Source: an uncultured Bacteroidales bacterium (GTDB lineage: Bacteria > Bacteroidota > Bacteroidia > Bacteroidales > WCHB1-69). Taken from it: 64,000 nt of DNA. Below, piece by piece: positions 8,411 through 16,141 of the stretch. A program made the position numbers and the translations under genes. The notes beneath the pieces were generated by a model. It worked only from the letters and a program-made list of their open reading frames with translations. It had not been told where the DNA came from and ran no database searches. The stretch's first letter is position 1; each line of letters begins with the position of its first letter. The stretch spans positions 62,001-126,000 of the forward strand of contig CAKUVI010000004.1 of the NCBI GenBank assembly GCA_934699095.1. Reading direction: 5' to 3'.

Positions 8411-9179
8411 CGTTTATTTTTTCGTATTGGTAATTGAAATAGAGAGCTCTCACTTTATCGCGGATTTGGTTATCGCTCCAGCGCACCAAATCGTAATAGC
8501 TGAAATGGCAGTACATCATGAAGTCGAGGAGTTCATCGCCGGTGAGTCCTGTGATTTCAGAAACGATTTCGCGATTATATTTTTGATGGACACGGTTAAC
8601 TTCTTCCTCGTAAGTGAGCATTTCGTTGTAAAGCCTGTTCATTTTGGCTTTTTTGCTGTATTTGTCGTAAAGGAACGAGATGGGTGACATGGTCATGGTG
8701 CCGCCCAAAGAGAGGATGTTTCCACCATCCTTGTAAACAGCGTTGGCCTTTTCCATTTCAGAGAGTTTTACATCTTCGGCACGTTTGTAATATTCTGGGA
8801 GCTCAAGAGTTACAATGTCCTTCTTGAATCCTTCGTAGGAAGGATTAATGCCTATGATTGTCACCTCTTTAAGCATTGTGGCCTTGTAATAGAGGAAGAA
8901 ATCCTCAAAACCATAATAGACGCTCTTGTCAACAACGGCCACCAACTGTCTGAACGTGGATTTGGATATGATAAGGGTGTCGTTAAGGGAAACAACAATC
9001 TCAAAACGGCCGTTTTTGTCGGAGAAGGCGTATTTTTTGGTGTTAGTATTATAGATGCTTGCACCGCTTAGCGGCTGGTATGTGATGCCATCAAAGACGC
9101 GCGCAACATACTTTTTCTGCTGTGCGGAGAGGCTGCAACAGAAAAACAAAACCGCCAAAAATACGAACATTTTTTTCAT
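8394..9179 (-). CDS. Secreted protein with carboxypeptidase-regulatory-like domain
   Basis: I place the start at the ATG at 9179, giving 261 residues with signal peptide MKKMFVFLAVLFFCCSLSAQ. An upstream in-frame start at 9224 would lie before the -7 box. Residues ~22-100 look like a carboxypeptidase-regulatory-like (CarboxypepD_reg) beta-sandwich: VARVFDGITYQPLSGASIYN, then FSDKNGRFEI and an ISKSTF strand. The remainder is mainly helical and charged, and is not recognised. Proteins of this type in Bacteroidota are periplasmic or outer-membrane associated. The downstream small membrane gene overlaps it. Confidence 0.7.
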   Translation of the reverse strand: MKKMFVFLAVLFFCCSLSAQQKKYVARVFDGITYQPLSGASIYNTNTKKYAFSDKNGRFEIVVSLNDTLIISKSTFRQLVAVVDKSVYYGFEDFFLYYKATMLKEVTIIGINPSYEGFKKDIVTLELPEYYKRAEDVKLSEMEKANAVYKDGGNILSLGGTMTMSPISFLYDKYSKKAKMNRLYNEMLTYEEEVNRVHQKYNREIVSEITGLTGDELLDFMMYCHFSYYDLVRWSDNQIRDKVRALYFNYQYEKINDVNKQ

Positions 9180-9184
9180 GGTCG

Positions 9185-9192
9185 CAAAATTA
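9185..9192 (-). promoter_or_regulatory. -7 box five bases from the start codon (possible leaderless mRNA)
   Basis: TAATTTTG on the minus strand ends at 9185, only five bases before the ATG at 9179-9177. Transcription would begin at or next to the A of the ATG. Confidence 0.45.
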
Positions 9193-9325
9193 CAAAATGT
9201 TATCAAATATTCGGTATCCACCAAAATTTTTCATTTGGGTAAAAAAAGTTGAAAATTATTATTTCAACAATAATAAAAGGTGGGGTGCGGGTTGCCGACA
9301 AAGAGATATACGTCTGCAGGCAGCA

Positions 9326-10231
9326 TTACAACGCCACCCTGAATCCAACGGAGACGCTGGCGGCGGTGTCGTCGTAGGCATTGCGACAGGCATTGCGGCA
9401 ATAGGCGGGCAGGTAGGTCCACGCGCCGCCGCGCAGCACGAATTGGCTCCCAGACCCGGCAAGCGGGTTGATTTGCGGCGTGGCGGGGTACGGCCCGTAG
9501 GCATCCGAACACCACTCCCACAAGTTTCCGCTCATATCGTGTAATCCTAACTCGTTAGGATGTTTTCCGCCCACTTTATGCAATATTTCCCCGGCGTTTT
9601 CATAATGCCAGGCCACATCGTCCGCGTTGTCGCTGCCGCTGAAACGGAAATGCAGCGAGCGGGAACCGCCCCGCGCGGCATACTCCCACTGTGCCTCGGT
9701 GGGCAGCCGGAAAGGCAACCGGGTCATTGCACTCAGCTTCTCCAGAAACCGCAGCGCCTCGCTACGCGACACATTATAGGCAGGGAAGTCGTCGTCTTTT
9801 CCATACTGTTCCGACCAGTCCAAATCGTAGCCCATTACCACACGCCATTCGCGCTGAGTGACCTCGAATTTGCCGACATAATAATCATCGAGCGTCACTT
9901 CGTGGACTGGACTCTCGTTGCTTTGTGCATCCGGATCGTAGTTGCTGCCCGCAAGGCCTGCACTCTGCGCTCCCATCTGGAACGTGCCGCCCTCCACCCG
10001 CACCATATTCGCGATCAGGTTCCGGACCACGGCTTTCTGCTCCTCGCCGATGTCCTTTGTGTCGGCCCAGTGGACGAGAATCCCGTTGACGTTGTCCACA
10101 GGGGTGAAATCTTCGTTTTCATAGATGTAATCGCCCTTCACAAAGACAGGATCCTTGCCGCAGGAAACAAAGGCAGCCCCAACTGCAACAAGAAAAACCA
10201 CAACAACCAATTTAATATATCGCAAGTTCAT
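9326..10231 (-). CDS. Formylglycine-generating-enzyme-like (SUMF1) lipoprotein
   Basis: The ATG at 10231 is preceded by AAAGG; the longer frame would start with TTG. The product has 301 residues with a lipoprotein signal whose lipobox is FVSC. From residue ~80 it matches the FGE-sulfatase domain: MVRVEGGTFQMGAQS, HEVTLDDYYVGKFEVTQREW, RLPTEAQWEYAARGG, NELGLHDMSGNLWEWCSD, FVLRGGAW and the ending SVGFRVAL. Catalytic formylglycine-generating enzymes need specific copper-binding cysteines. Most Bacteroidota lipoproteins of this type are not known enzymes and may be structural or gliding-related. It is co-directional with the related gene upstream, 12 bp away. Confidence 0.85.
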   Translation of the reverse strand: MNLRYIKLVVVVFLVAVGAAFVSCGKDPVFVKGDYIYENEDFTPVDNVNGILVHWADTKDIGEEQKAVVRNLIANMVRVEGGTFQMGAQSAGLAGSNYDPDAQSNESPVHEVTLDDYYVGKFEVTQREWRVVMGYDLDWSEQYGKDDDFPAYNVSRSEALRFLEKLSAMTRLPFRLPTEAQWEYAARGGSRSLHFRFSGSDNADDVAWHYENAGEILHKVGGKHPNELGLHDMSGNLWEWCSDAYGPYPATPQINPLAGSGSQFVLRGGAWTYLPAYCRNACRNAYDDTAASVSVGFRVAL

Positions 10232-10243
10232 AACACTCAACCT

Positions 10244-11410
10244 TTAATTCCTAATTCCTAATTGAAATCCCACCCCCATCCGCACGCCCCAAGCGCATCT
10301 AACATCGTTGATCGGGTTCAAATTGTACACCATCCAGCAGGCTTCTGCCGAGAGTGCCACGCCCTTGACATGGAACATCACGCCGAGCGAGGCCGTGGGA
10401 CCGTAATAGCTCCGTTTCGGGTAATGGTGCCAGCCTTGGTCGCTTTCGAAGTTGAGTGTGCGGTAGCCGTAACCGGCCCCGAGATGAACGGAGACCAGCT
10501 TGTGCGGGCGCACAACGAACCCCAATTGGCCTTCCATATAGGTAGTCTTGGAGACGCCGGTGAGGACATAATGCTCGTCGGGAGTGAATGGGGAGAAGGC
10601 CCCTCGGAAGTTGAAGTTGGTCATCGCGCTGAGATACCAGCCGAAGAACTTCACCGTGCCGACCTTGAACCCGAACGACCATTGTGGCATGGCGGTGTAT
10701 TGGGCGTTGAGGGTGAAGAAGGTGGTCAGCGGGAGGGTGTTTATGTAAACCTTTCGCTTGGCCGCCCGTTCCTGCCGTTCTGCAGCCTTCTCGGCGGCAA
10801 GAAGGTCCCGGAGACTGGCCTTGACGGTGTCGGCGGCGGTCGTCTGGGAAGGTGGTGGCGTGTTTCCCGCCATCATGGTGGTATCTCCCCTACCCTGCGT
10901 TAAGTCTAAGTCTATGTTATGGTCATCCCCTTCGTAGTCCATAGCCAGCCTGAAACCCGTGGAGGCGTCGTTCCCGCCGAGGTAGAAAGACGGGGTAACA
11001 TCTGGAAGAATACCGGAGCGGACGGCACACGTCCATTCTGACTCTGTGGGGAGGCGATATTGCATCTTCGTCTTCTGGTTGAGCCAGAAGATGAAAAGCT
11101 GCACCTCATCGCGGGAAACGTTGGTTACCGGCAGGTAGTCGTCGGCTTCCCTGTCGGTTTGGGTGCCCATGATTTCGTTCCACAGCCGCCGAGTAACCTT
11201 GTGCTTGGCGATGTAAAAGCCTTTGGCAGTGGTGCTTGACACATTGTCCTTTGAAGTGCAGGACGGCACAAAGCTCATCTCGATGACGGGGCTGCTATTG
11301 TGCGAGATGTCGTTTTGGGAATAGAGGCGTGATGGGAAGACGGTTGATAAAAGACACAATGCCACCATCATGCATAATGTTTGCCGTGATATTGGAATGT
11401 CCTTTGTCAT
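10244..11410 (-). CDS. Truncated FGE-like domain fused to a probable outer-membrane beta-barrel
   Basis: I chose the ATG at 11410 because it is followed by a signal peptide (TLCMMVALCLLSTVFPSRLYSQ) and removes overlap with the upstream ATPase. The 388-residue product has three parts. Residues ~40-165 are a shortened FGE-sulfatase-like region: KGFYIAKHKVTRRLWNEIMG, LPVTNVSRDEVQLFIFWLNQ, YRLPTESEWTCAVRSG and STGFRLAM. A charged Ala/Lys/Arg linker follows (LLAAEKAAERQERAAKRK). The last ~160 residues have alternating strands rich in Tyr/Phe/Gly (GFKVGTVKFFGWYLSAM, LVSVHLGAGYGYRTL), like a small barrel. The order suggests a surface domain anchored by its own barrel; that topology is inference. Confidence 0.7.
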   Translation of the reverse strand: MTKDIPISRQTLCMMVALCLLSTVFPSRLYSQNDISHNSSPVIEMSFVPSCTSKDNVSSTTAKGFYIAKHKVTRRLWNEIMGTQTDREADDYLPVTNVSRDEVQLFIFWLNQKTKMQYRLPTESEWTCAVRSGILPDVTPSFYLGGNDASTGFRLAMDYEGDDHNIDLDLTQGRGDTTMMAGNTPPPSQTTAADTVKASLRDLLAAEKAAERQERAAKRKVYINTLPLTTFFTLNAQYTAMPQWSFGFKVGTVKFFGWYLSAMTNFNFRGAFSPFTPDEHYVLTGVSKTTYMEGQLGFVVRPHKLVSVHLGAGYGYRTLNFESDQGWHHYPKRSYYGPTASLGVMFHVKGVALSAEACWMVYNLNPINDVRCAWGVRMGVGFQLGIRN

Positions 11411-11456
11411 GATGAATCGACTTTGGTTTGATTCGGGGATATGAGGGTGCGAAAAA

Positions 11457-12656
11457 TCAATATAGGAACCCGAACAGCCACAGCGGTATTTTGTTTCCAA
11501 AGCCAGACTCAATCCCATCGGCGACCACATAGCTGTCTGGTATGTTCCTTATTTGGCCGAAACCTTTGTTCTGGCCTCCGATTTCAAAAATGAATTTCCC
11601 ATCAACCAGAATATCGCCCTGTTGCGGATAATGCAAACTGTGTTGAGGGGCCAGCATAGCGGCGAAGAATGATTCCCTGACGGTTCCGGTGTAAGCGGGT
11701 TGTGCCAGCGCCATCATCAAATCCGGGTTGTCGAACAGGATTTTGTTAGGTTTCCCAAGGGTCTTCAGTTTTTTCCCATCGGCGAAAAGCTGTCTGATGA
11801 GAGCCGACCTTTCCAGCAGGGAGAGCAAACGGATAAGCTGGTTACGTGTGGTAGAAAGTGTGGCGCACAGCGTGGATATGTTTGGCGTGAACGGCACGGT
11901 CTGCGCTAATATCATAAGAAGCCTCTTGGCCTTGAGAAGAGTTTCGTAGTTGATGTCTTTTTCCACTGCCGGAATATCGTAATCAATGACCGTGTTTATC
12001 ACCTTACGCAACCTTTCATAATAGCTGTCTGCGGATCTGGTTTCCAAAAGAAACGGATAATATCCTTGCTGGATATATTTTTCAAAATGCGGCAGCAGTT
12101 TCAATCCCGACACAAGCGATGAGGTGATTTGCAGGTGGGAAGTCAGGATATCGTCGAGTGCAAAGACGGGAAGTTCTGCAACCCCGTTAATAGCCAAATA
12201 TTCCCGGAAGGAGAGTCCTCGCAGCTCATACGTGCGCAGGCGTCTCGACAGGTCTGCCTCCGCCTGGTCTATTTCAAGGAGGGAGGAACCTGTGAATACA
12301 ATATGCATATCCGGGTAGCTGTCGTAAATGTTTTTGATTTCCCGAACCCAAGTCGGATAGCGGTGTACCTCGTCCAAGAAGAGGTGAATCACACCGTGGG
12401 TATAGAGGTATTCGACGAGTTCCAGCAATGTGTGGCTGCTGAACCAGATATGGTCAAGGGAGGCGTAGAAGGCAGAAGACAGGTCCTTGAGCGATAGTTT
12501 GATATGTTGCAGAAGCATAGTGGTCTTGCCCACTCCGCGTGCCCCCTTGATGCCGATGAGACGCTCCTTCCAGTCTATATCACTATATAAATAGCGTTGG
12601 TAGCGGCAGTTTGTCCCCTCAACAAGACGGCTATATGTCGAAAACAGTGCTTGCAT
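11457..12656 (-). CDS. AAA-family ATPase with DUF4143 C-terminus
   Basis: This 399-residue cytoplasmic protein has an N-terminal AAA_14-type ATPase domain: Walker A GARGVGKTT at ~39-47, Walker B HLFLDEVH at ~92-98 and a sensor-like VFTGSSLLEI. The C-terminal half is like DUF4143, a winged helix followed by a nuclease-like fold: TLCATLSTTRNQLIRLLSLL, KILFDNPDLMMAL and GTVRESFFAAML. It ends with the ILVDGKFIFEIGGQNKGFGQI strand pattern typical of the family. Such genes are common, patchy and multicopy in Bacteroidales; their role is not established. A decayed relative lies at 19617. No partner gene is evident. Confidence 0.85.
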   Translation of the reverse strand: MQALFSTYSRLVEGTNCRYQRYLYSDIDWKERLIGIKGARGVGKTTMLLQHIKLSLKDLSSAFYASLDHIWFSSHTLLELVEYLYTHGVIHLFLDEVHRYPTWVREIKNIYDSYPDMHIVFTGSSLLEIDQAEADLSRRLRTYELRGLSFREYLAINGVAELPVFALDDILTSHLQITSSLVSGLKLLPHFEKYIQQGYYPFLLETRSADSYYERLRKVINTVIDYDIPAVEKDINYETLLKAKRLLMILAQTVPFTPNISTLCATLSTTRNQLIRLLSLLERSALIRQLFADGKKLKTLGKPNKILFDNPDLMMALAQPAYTGTVRESFFAAMLAPQHSLHYPQQGDILVDGKFIFEIGGQNKGFGQIRNIPDSYVVADGIESGFGNKIPLWLFGFLY

Positions 12657-12836
12657 AGTTTTCTCAATTTATCGTGCCGCGAAGATACGAATTTTTTCTT
12701 ATAAGGAAAAATATTTTGGATTTTTTTTTCTTATAGGGTAAAATCGCTCCTGGATTTTCGGCTTACTTCCATTGTCATTTTACTTGATTTTTGTGCTGTA
12801 CACGATTTTTATCGATAATATGTATAACACAATAAG

Positions 12837-12879
12837 ATTTTATGCAATTTTGCAATCGAATTGCAAAATTGCATAAAAT
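12837..12879. repeat. Perfect inverted repeat, 20-bp arms, 3-nt loop
   Basis: ATTTTATGCAATTTTGCAAT, spacer CGA, then its exact reverse complement. It lies in the 257-bp gap between the ATPase start (12656) and the end of the next gene (12914). It lacks a following T run, so it is not a classic terminator. Confidence 0.85.
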
Positions 12880-12913
12880 TTATTAGAAATAAGGCAGAAC
12901 GAACAAAAAAAGA

Positions 12914-13345
12914 TTATTCACATATTTTTGTAATCTTGGATATCTTTTGGGCGAAGTCAGACACATCCTCCACCATTTTCATCGTTTCGTCCAACTCTGC
13001 CAGACCCTTTCGCTTCCGTTCTTCTTCCGTCAGGAATGTTTCGTCGAAATCGTCGTCGAATTCAAATTCGAAATAGTCTGTGTAGTCGGGTTTTCGGAAC
13101 AAGGATTTTTTTCCGCCCTGTTTCTTGGAGGTGACCATAGCATCCAGTAGCAGCCCGAACTCTTCAGCGTCGAACCCCAATGTTACGGCTTTGCGTGTCA
13201 GGATAGTTCGGTCGTGTTCGGAGAGCTCGTCCTTCATCAAGGCGGAGCGTATTAGAGGGCGCAACGCCTCAACCCGCGACAATGGATTTGGCGTTCCGTT
13301 GTCGCGTGCTGACCGGCGGAAAATGTCAATGTCGTTGGTGTCCAT
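12914..13345 (-). CDS. Uncharacterised acidic/charged protein
   Basis: I start at the ATG at 13345 (143 residues, MDTNDIDIFRRSARDNG). The longer frame begins inside a strong hairpin. The protein is hydrophilic with no signal peptide. The first ~75 residues are helical (RVEALRPLIRSALMKDELSE, ILTRKAVTLGFDAEEFGLLL). A Lys-rich stretch and a very acidic, aromatic segment (YFEFEFDDDFDETFLTEEER) follow, then a C-terminal amphipathic helix. I recognise no family. It lies 80 bp past the DUF4230 gene on the same strand. Confidence 0.55.
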   Translation of the reverse strand: MDTNDIDIFRRSARDNGTPNPLSRVEALRPLIRSALMKDELSEHDRTILTRKAVTLGFDAEEFGLLLDAMVTSKKQGGKKSLFRKPDYTDYFEFEFDDDFDETFLTEEERKRKGLAELDETMKMVEDVSDFAQKISKITKICE

Positions 13346-13368
13346 GGCATATTGTATTGTAAGGGTAT

Positions 13369-13404
13369 AAGGTGCAAGCCTGAAATCATTCATGCTTGCA
13401 CCTT
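13369..13404. repeat. Hairpin with 11-bp perfect arms between two genes
   Basis: AAGGTGCAAGC at 13369-13379 pairs with GCTTGCACCTT at 13394-13404 across a 14-base loop, and flanking GTATA/TATAC extend it imperfectly. It sits between the end of the DUF4230 gene and the next start. There is no T run, so it may be an mRNA processing or stability element. Confidence 0.7.
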
Positions 13405-13424
13405 GCTATACGCACAATGAGGTT

Positions 13425-14180
13425 TTAGACCTCCGTTTCTTCAATTTCCATCTCCTGCCCTTCAACGGCCACCTTGACAACAGGGAATCCGAAGGTCTTG
13501 AACATTTCTATGAGTTTTTTCACACCAGATTTGGTGGCCTTTTCAAGGATGCCGTCCTTGATAGCGTCTTCCTTGATTCTATCGATGGCCTTGTTCTTAA
13601 TATTCACAACTTTCTGTTCATCCCAGGTACCGTCTTCGATGTATATGTCGAAGTCGGAGGGATTAACCAAAACGTCAAAGATTTCTGCTTTGGGCAAAGT
13701 CACAAATAAGGTGTCCCCGTTGATTTTAATATCACCATCCGCGAGTTCGCCGTCACCCAGATTTTTGAGGTTGAAACCGGCGCGGACTTTCCCATTGGCG
13801 ATAATGACGATTTCATCTGTCATCAAGCCTTCTTTTTTACCGAACAGAGTGGCGATTTTATTGCCAATGCTGTTGTCCACGACCTTGGTGGTCTTGGTTT
13901 CGCGAAGGATGATTTCCTCGTAAAAACAGGCAGAGGTAAATTCCGAGATCTTCTTGATTTCAGTCACCACATTGGCGGTCTCATCGATTTTGAGCTCGTC
14001 CTTTTGGAACAAGTTGCTTATCCATCCCTTCTGCATTGCGAAGTAGGCGGCGCCTGCCAAAACGGCAAGGATAAGAATGATGGAAATGATTGCTTTCAAC
14101 CATTTTCCTCCCTTTCCGGATCTCTTTTCTCTTTCAGTCGGCTGTTGGACCTCCTGTGTGTTTGTATTTTCGTTTTCCAT
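13425..14180 (-). CDS. DUF4230 protein with one membrane helix
   Basis: The 251-residue protein has a charged cytoplasmic N-terminus, one transmembrane helix at ~28-49 (AIISIILILAVLAGAAYFAM) and an outside domain. That domain matches DUF4230: a conserved FTSACFYEEIILRE strand, GKVRAGFNLKNL, the VTLPKAEIFDVLVNPSDFDI core and a helical end with KKLIEMFKTFGF. Function is unknown in the family. It starts 2 bp after a second DUF4230 gene and shares the 'V(T/I)LPKAE' core and helical C-terminus with it, so the pair is a tandem duplication with different membrane anchoring. Confidence 0.85.
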   Translation of the reverse strand: MENENTNTQEVQQPTEREKRSGKGGKWLKAIISIILILAVLAGAAYFAMQKGWISNLFQKDELKIDETANVVTEIKKISEFTSACFYEEIILRETKTTKVVDNSIGNKIATLFGKKEGLMTDEIVIIANGKVRAGFNLKNLGDGELADGDIKINGDTLFVTLPKAEIFDVLVNPSDFDIYIEDGTWDEQKVVNIKNKAIDRIKEDAIKDGILEKATKSGVKKLIEMFKTFGFPVVKVAVEGQEMEIEETEV

Positions 14181-14182
14181 AA

Positions 14183-14767
14183 TTATTCAAATTTAACAGT
14201 GATGATTTCAAAACCGAGTTGACTCAACAAAGACTTGAAGAATGAAGAGGCGTTTTTCTCCGCATCGCTCAAGATGCCCAGGTTGGGCACGTCTTCGCGG
14301 ATGCTTTTCTCGCCTAACTGGAGGAGATGGTTTTTCTCTTTGGAGGAGAAATTGGAACGAAAAGTCGCCACGTTCTCGTATGCAAGAACCGACTTGTCGG
14401 GGGGCATGTTCAAGGCTAACAACTCAGCCTTAGGAAGGGTGATGACGATAGACTTCTTAGCTTCGTCAACCACAATCTTGGAGGCGTCCAGCTTACCCAA
14501 ATCGATGCCGGCTTTCAGATAAGCCGTGCATTTGAAGAGGATCTTACGGTCGCCCACTTTGTACCACTTCTCGTCATCGGAAGCCTTCACCACCTTTGTC
14601 ACGGTGTATTCCACTGATCCCAGTTCTGCCACTTCTGTCATTTCAGAGAGCTTCTGGTTCAGCTTTTGCTCCAATGAAATTTGCGGTATGGTCTCCTTAT
14701 TGCAGGAAATAAGGAGCAACGCTGCGAAAGCAATGGCTGCCAAAATTAAATAAGTACACTTTTTCAT
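14183..14767 (-). CDS. DUF4230 lipoprotein
   Basis: I start at the ATG at 14767, directly before a lipoprotein signal (MKKCTYLILAAIAFAALLLISC). The product has 194 residues. The mature protein follows the DUF4230 pattern: VEYTVTKVVKA, LFKCTAYLKAGIDLGKL, VITLPKAELLALNMPPDKSV and the helical C-terminus FFKSLLSQLGFEI. It is anchored by lipid while its neighbour is anchored by a helix, so the two may lie in different membranes or face the periplasm together. It is preceded by a 109-residue membrane protein gene 23 bp upstream, probably in the same transcript. Confidence 0.82.
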   Translation of the reverse strand: MKKCTYLILAAIAFAALLLISCNKETIPQISLEQKLNQKLSEMTEVAELGSVEYTVTKVVKASDDEKWYKVGDRKILFKCTAYLKAGIDLGKLDASKIVVDEAKKSIVITLPKAELLALNMPPDKSVLAYENVATFRSNFSSKEKNHLLQLGEKSIREDVPNLGILSDAEKNASSFFKSLLSQLGFEIITVKFE

Positions 14768-14790
14768 TTTATTGATTTTAAGATTGATTG

Positions 14791-15120
14791 TTATTTGACG
14801 TAGTGAATAAACCAAATTATTAGGGCTATTGCAGCGGGAGTGAGGAAGAAGGAGAAAGCAAAGCCAAGAGCGGTTCCAATGCGTGTGTTAAGGAGATCCA
14901 CTTTGCTTTTCGTCCAACGCCAGCGACGGGGAACATCGACTTCCCATCCGATGAAACCGATGACAAGGCCAAGCAGTGCCAAGCCGGCACCCACATAAAG
15001 CACCCACTTCTCAAAGTCGATGCTTCCGTCTTGACGACAACAAACCACGTAATAGATCAGCCCTAAAAAACCAACGACAGGATTGATCAGTTTTTGCCAG
15101 ATCCAAAAAAACACTTTCAT
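14791..15120 (-). CDS. Small membrane protein preceding the DUF4230 pair
   Basis: This 109-residue protein has three probable membrane helices: FLGLIYYVVC near residue 20, WVLYVGAGLALLGLVIGFIG at ~39-58 and the C-terminal FSFFLTPAAIALIIWFIHYV. The loop VPRRWRWTKSKVDLLNTRIG is basic. I do not recognise a family. It heads the group with the two DUF4230 genes. A hairpin followed by a T run lies directly in front of its start codon, which makes an attenuated leader possible. Confidence 0.6.
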   Translation of the reverse strand: MKVFFWIWQKLINPVVGFLGLIYYVVCCRQDGSIDFEKWVLYVGAGLALLGLVIGFIGWEVDVPRRWRWTKSKVDLLNTRIGTALGFAFSFFLTPAAIALIIWFIHYVK

Positions 15121-15135
15121 AAAAACGAATTAAAT

Positions 15136-15180
15136 AAAAAACGGATATGGATATGCCGCAACCGGCATGACCATACCCGT
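15136..15180 (-). terminator. Terminator-like hairpin in the leader of the DUF4230 group
   Basis: On the minus strand an 18-base imperfect stem (ACGGGTATGGTCATGCCG / CGGCATATCCATATCCGT) closes a GTTG-type loop. It is followed by TTTTTT, then an ATG 16 bp on. It either terminates the upstream EcsC-like transcript or attenuates the DUF4230 group. Confidence 0.7.
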
Positions 15181-15474
15181 CATAATGTAACTTGTTGTAA
15201 ATAAATTGCTTACCCCCCCCTATGCAGCGTATAAGAGAGCGTGGAACAGTTTTTTGTTGTTTCAGCGCAGTTTGTCTTATGCCACATAAAAGGATTCATA
15301 ATAGAAAAATTAATCATGCAAAAATAGGATTATTACAGACAGCTGTTTTGGTTCGAATTGGTCCGAATCAGAACCGAAAAAGACAGATGGTGTCTGTGAC
15401 GGATGACATTTCACGGCAGATATACAATTTACAGGGAATATGGTGACCATGTGTCGGGTAGCAATTGTTGTTCA
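15181..15474. other. Intergenic region without a convincing gene
   Basis: A C8 tract lies at 15213-15220. A short plus-strand frame at 15222-15446 has no family resemblance and no ribosome binding site. The segment near 15350 contains GAATTGGTCCGAAT, which also occurs near 19288 beside an ATPase remnant. Confidence 0.5.
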
Positions 15475-16017
15475 TCATTCAATAAGCAGTTTAAGAGTGT
15501 CATCCGCATAGCCTAACTCGCGGCCTAACGACTGGAGGTACAGTTTTTCAGCAGGATGGAGTGTTCCGTCTGCTTTTGCCACTTGTGCCAGACCTGCTAG
15601 AAGGGTCGTGGTGTTCATCAAATCGTCATTGAAAACGTTTAGATCCACTTTGTTTTGCTTCGGATTGTCAATTTCAGTGTATAACATAGCTCTGCTTTTG
15701 TCGGAAAGGCTCATGGTATTCACCAGAACTTTCAGCATTTCACTTTCTTCTTCCGAATAAACGCCATCAATTAGGGACATGTTTATTACAAGTCTGATTT
15801 TTGCGATTTCAATTTGTTCTTGTTTTTCGAAATCGATGATGTCATTCAAGAAAAGGGCTTTTGCGGCTTTGGCGATAGAATAGGTTGACAGCGCATCAAC
15901 GGTTCCGCCTACGACACCTCCCAATACGGGAATGGCTTTGTGGATGTTGACGAGTCCTTTCTGTCCGAATTTGGTGAACAGACGAAAACCCACCGCCTGA
16001 TTGATCTTGGTCAACAC
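15475..16017 (-). pseudogene. EcsC-TerB-like gene, 5'-truncated
   Basis: The 180-codon frame begins with the tail of an EcsC-like domain (QAVGFRLFTKFGQKGLVNIH, then IPVLGGVVGGTVDALSTYSI). A TerB-like helical domain follows: LVINMSLIDGVYSEEESEML and a second half QVAKADGTLHPAEKLYLQSL with the usual D-G-x-x-x-x-x-E pattern. Full EcsC proteins have ~150 more residues before this point. Upstream the frame closes at a TAA only six codons before the first possible start (GTG at 16017). The gene has therefore lost its 5' end, or the remaining part is expressed alone. Confidence 0.65.
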
Positions 16018-16141
16018 GGTGCCCGGGAACGCTTAATGGTATAGTGCATGCTTTTTGCGAAGGCTACACATCTTTTTATTTGATTAAGATCACTACTATA
16101 GGGGCAGTTAAGTCTCTTTCGGTATTAAGTTTTTTTTGCTC

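Noticed and set aside
9259..9544. Short frames over the end of the FGE lipoprotein gene
   Set aside because: They are shadows of the minus-strand FGE gene in other frames.
15222..15446. 74-codon plus-strand gene after a C8 tract (phase-variable gene)
   Set aside because: No ribosome binding site, no family likeness, and composition like non-coding sequence; the C tract alone is not enough.
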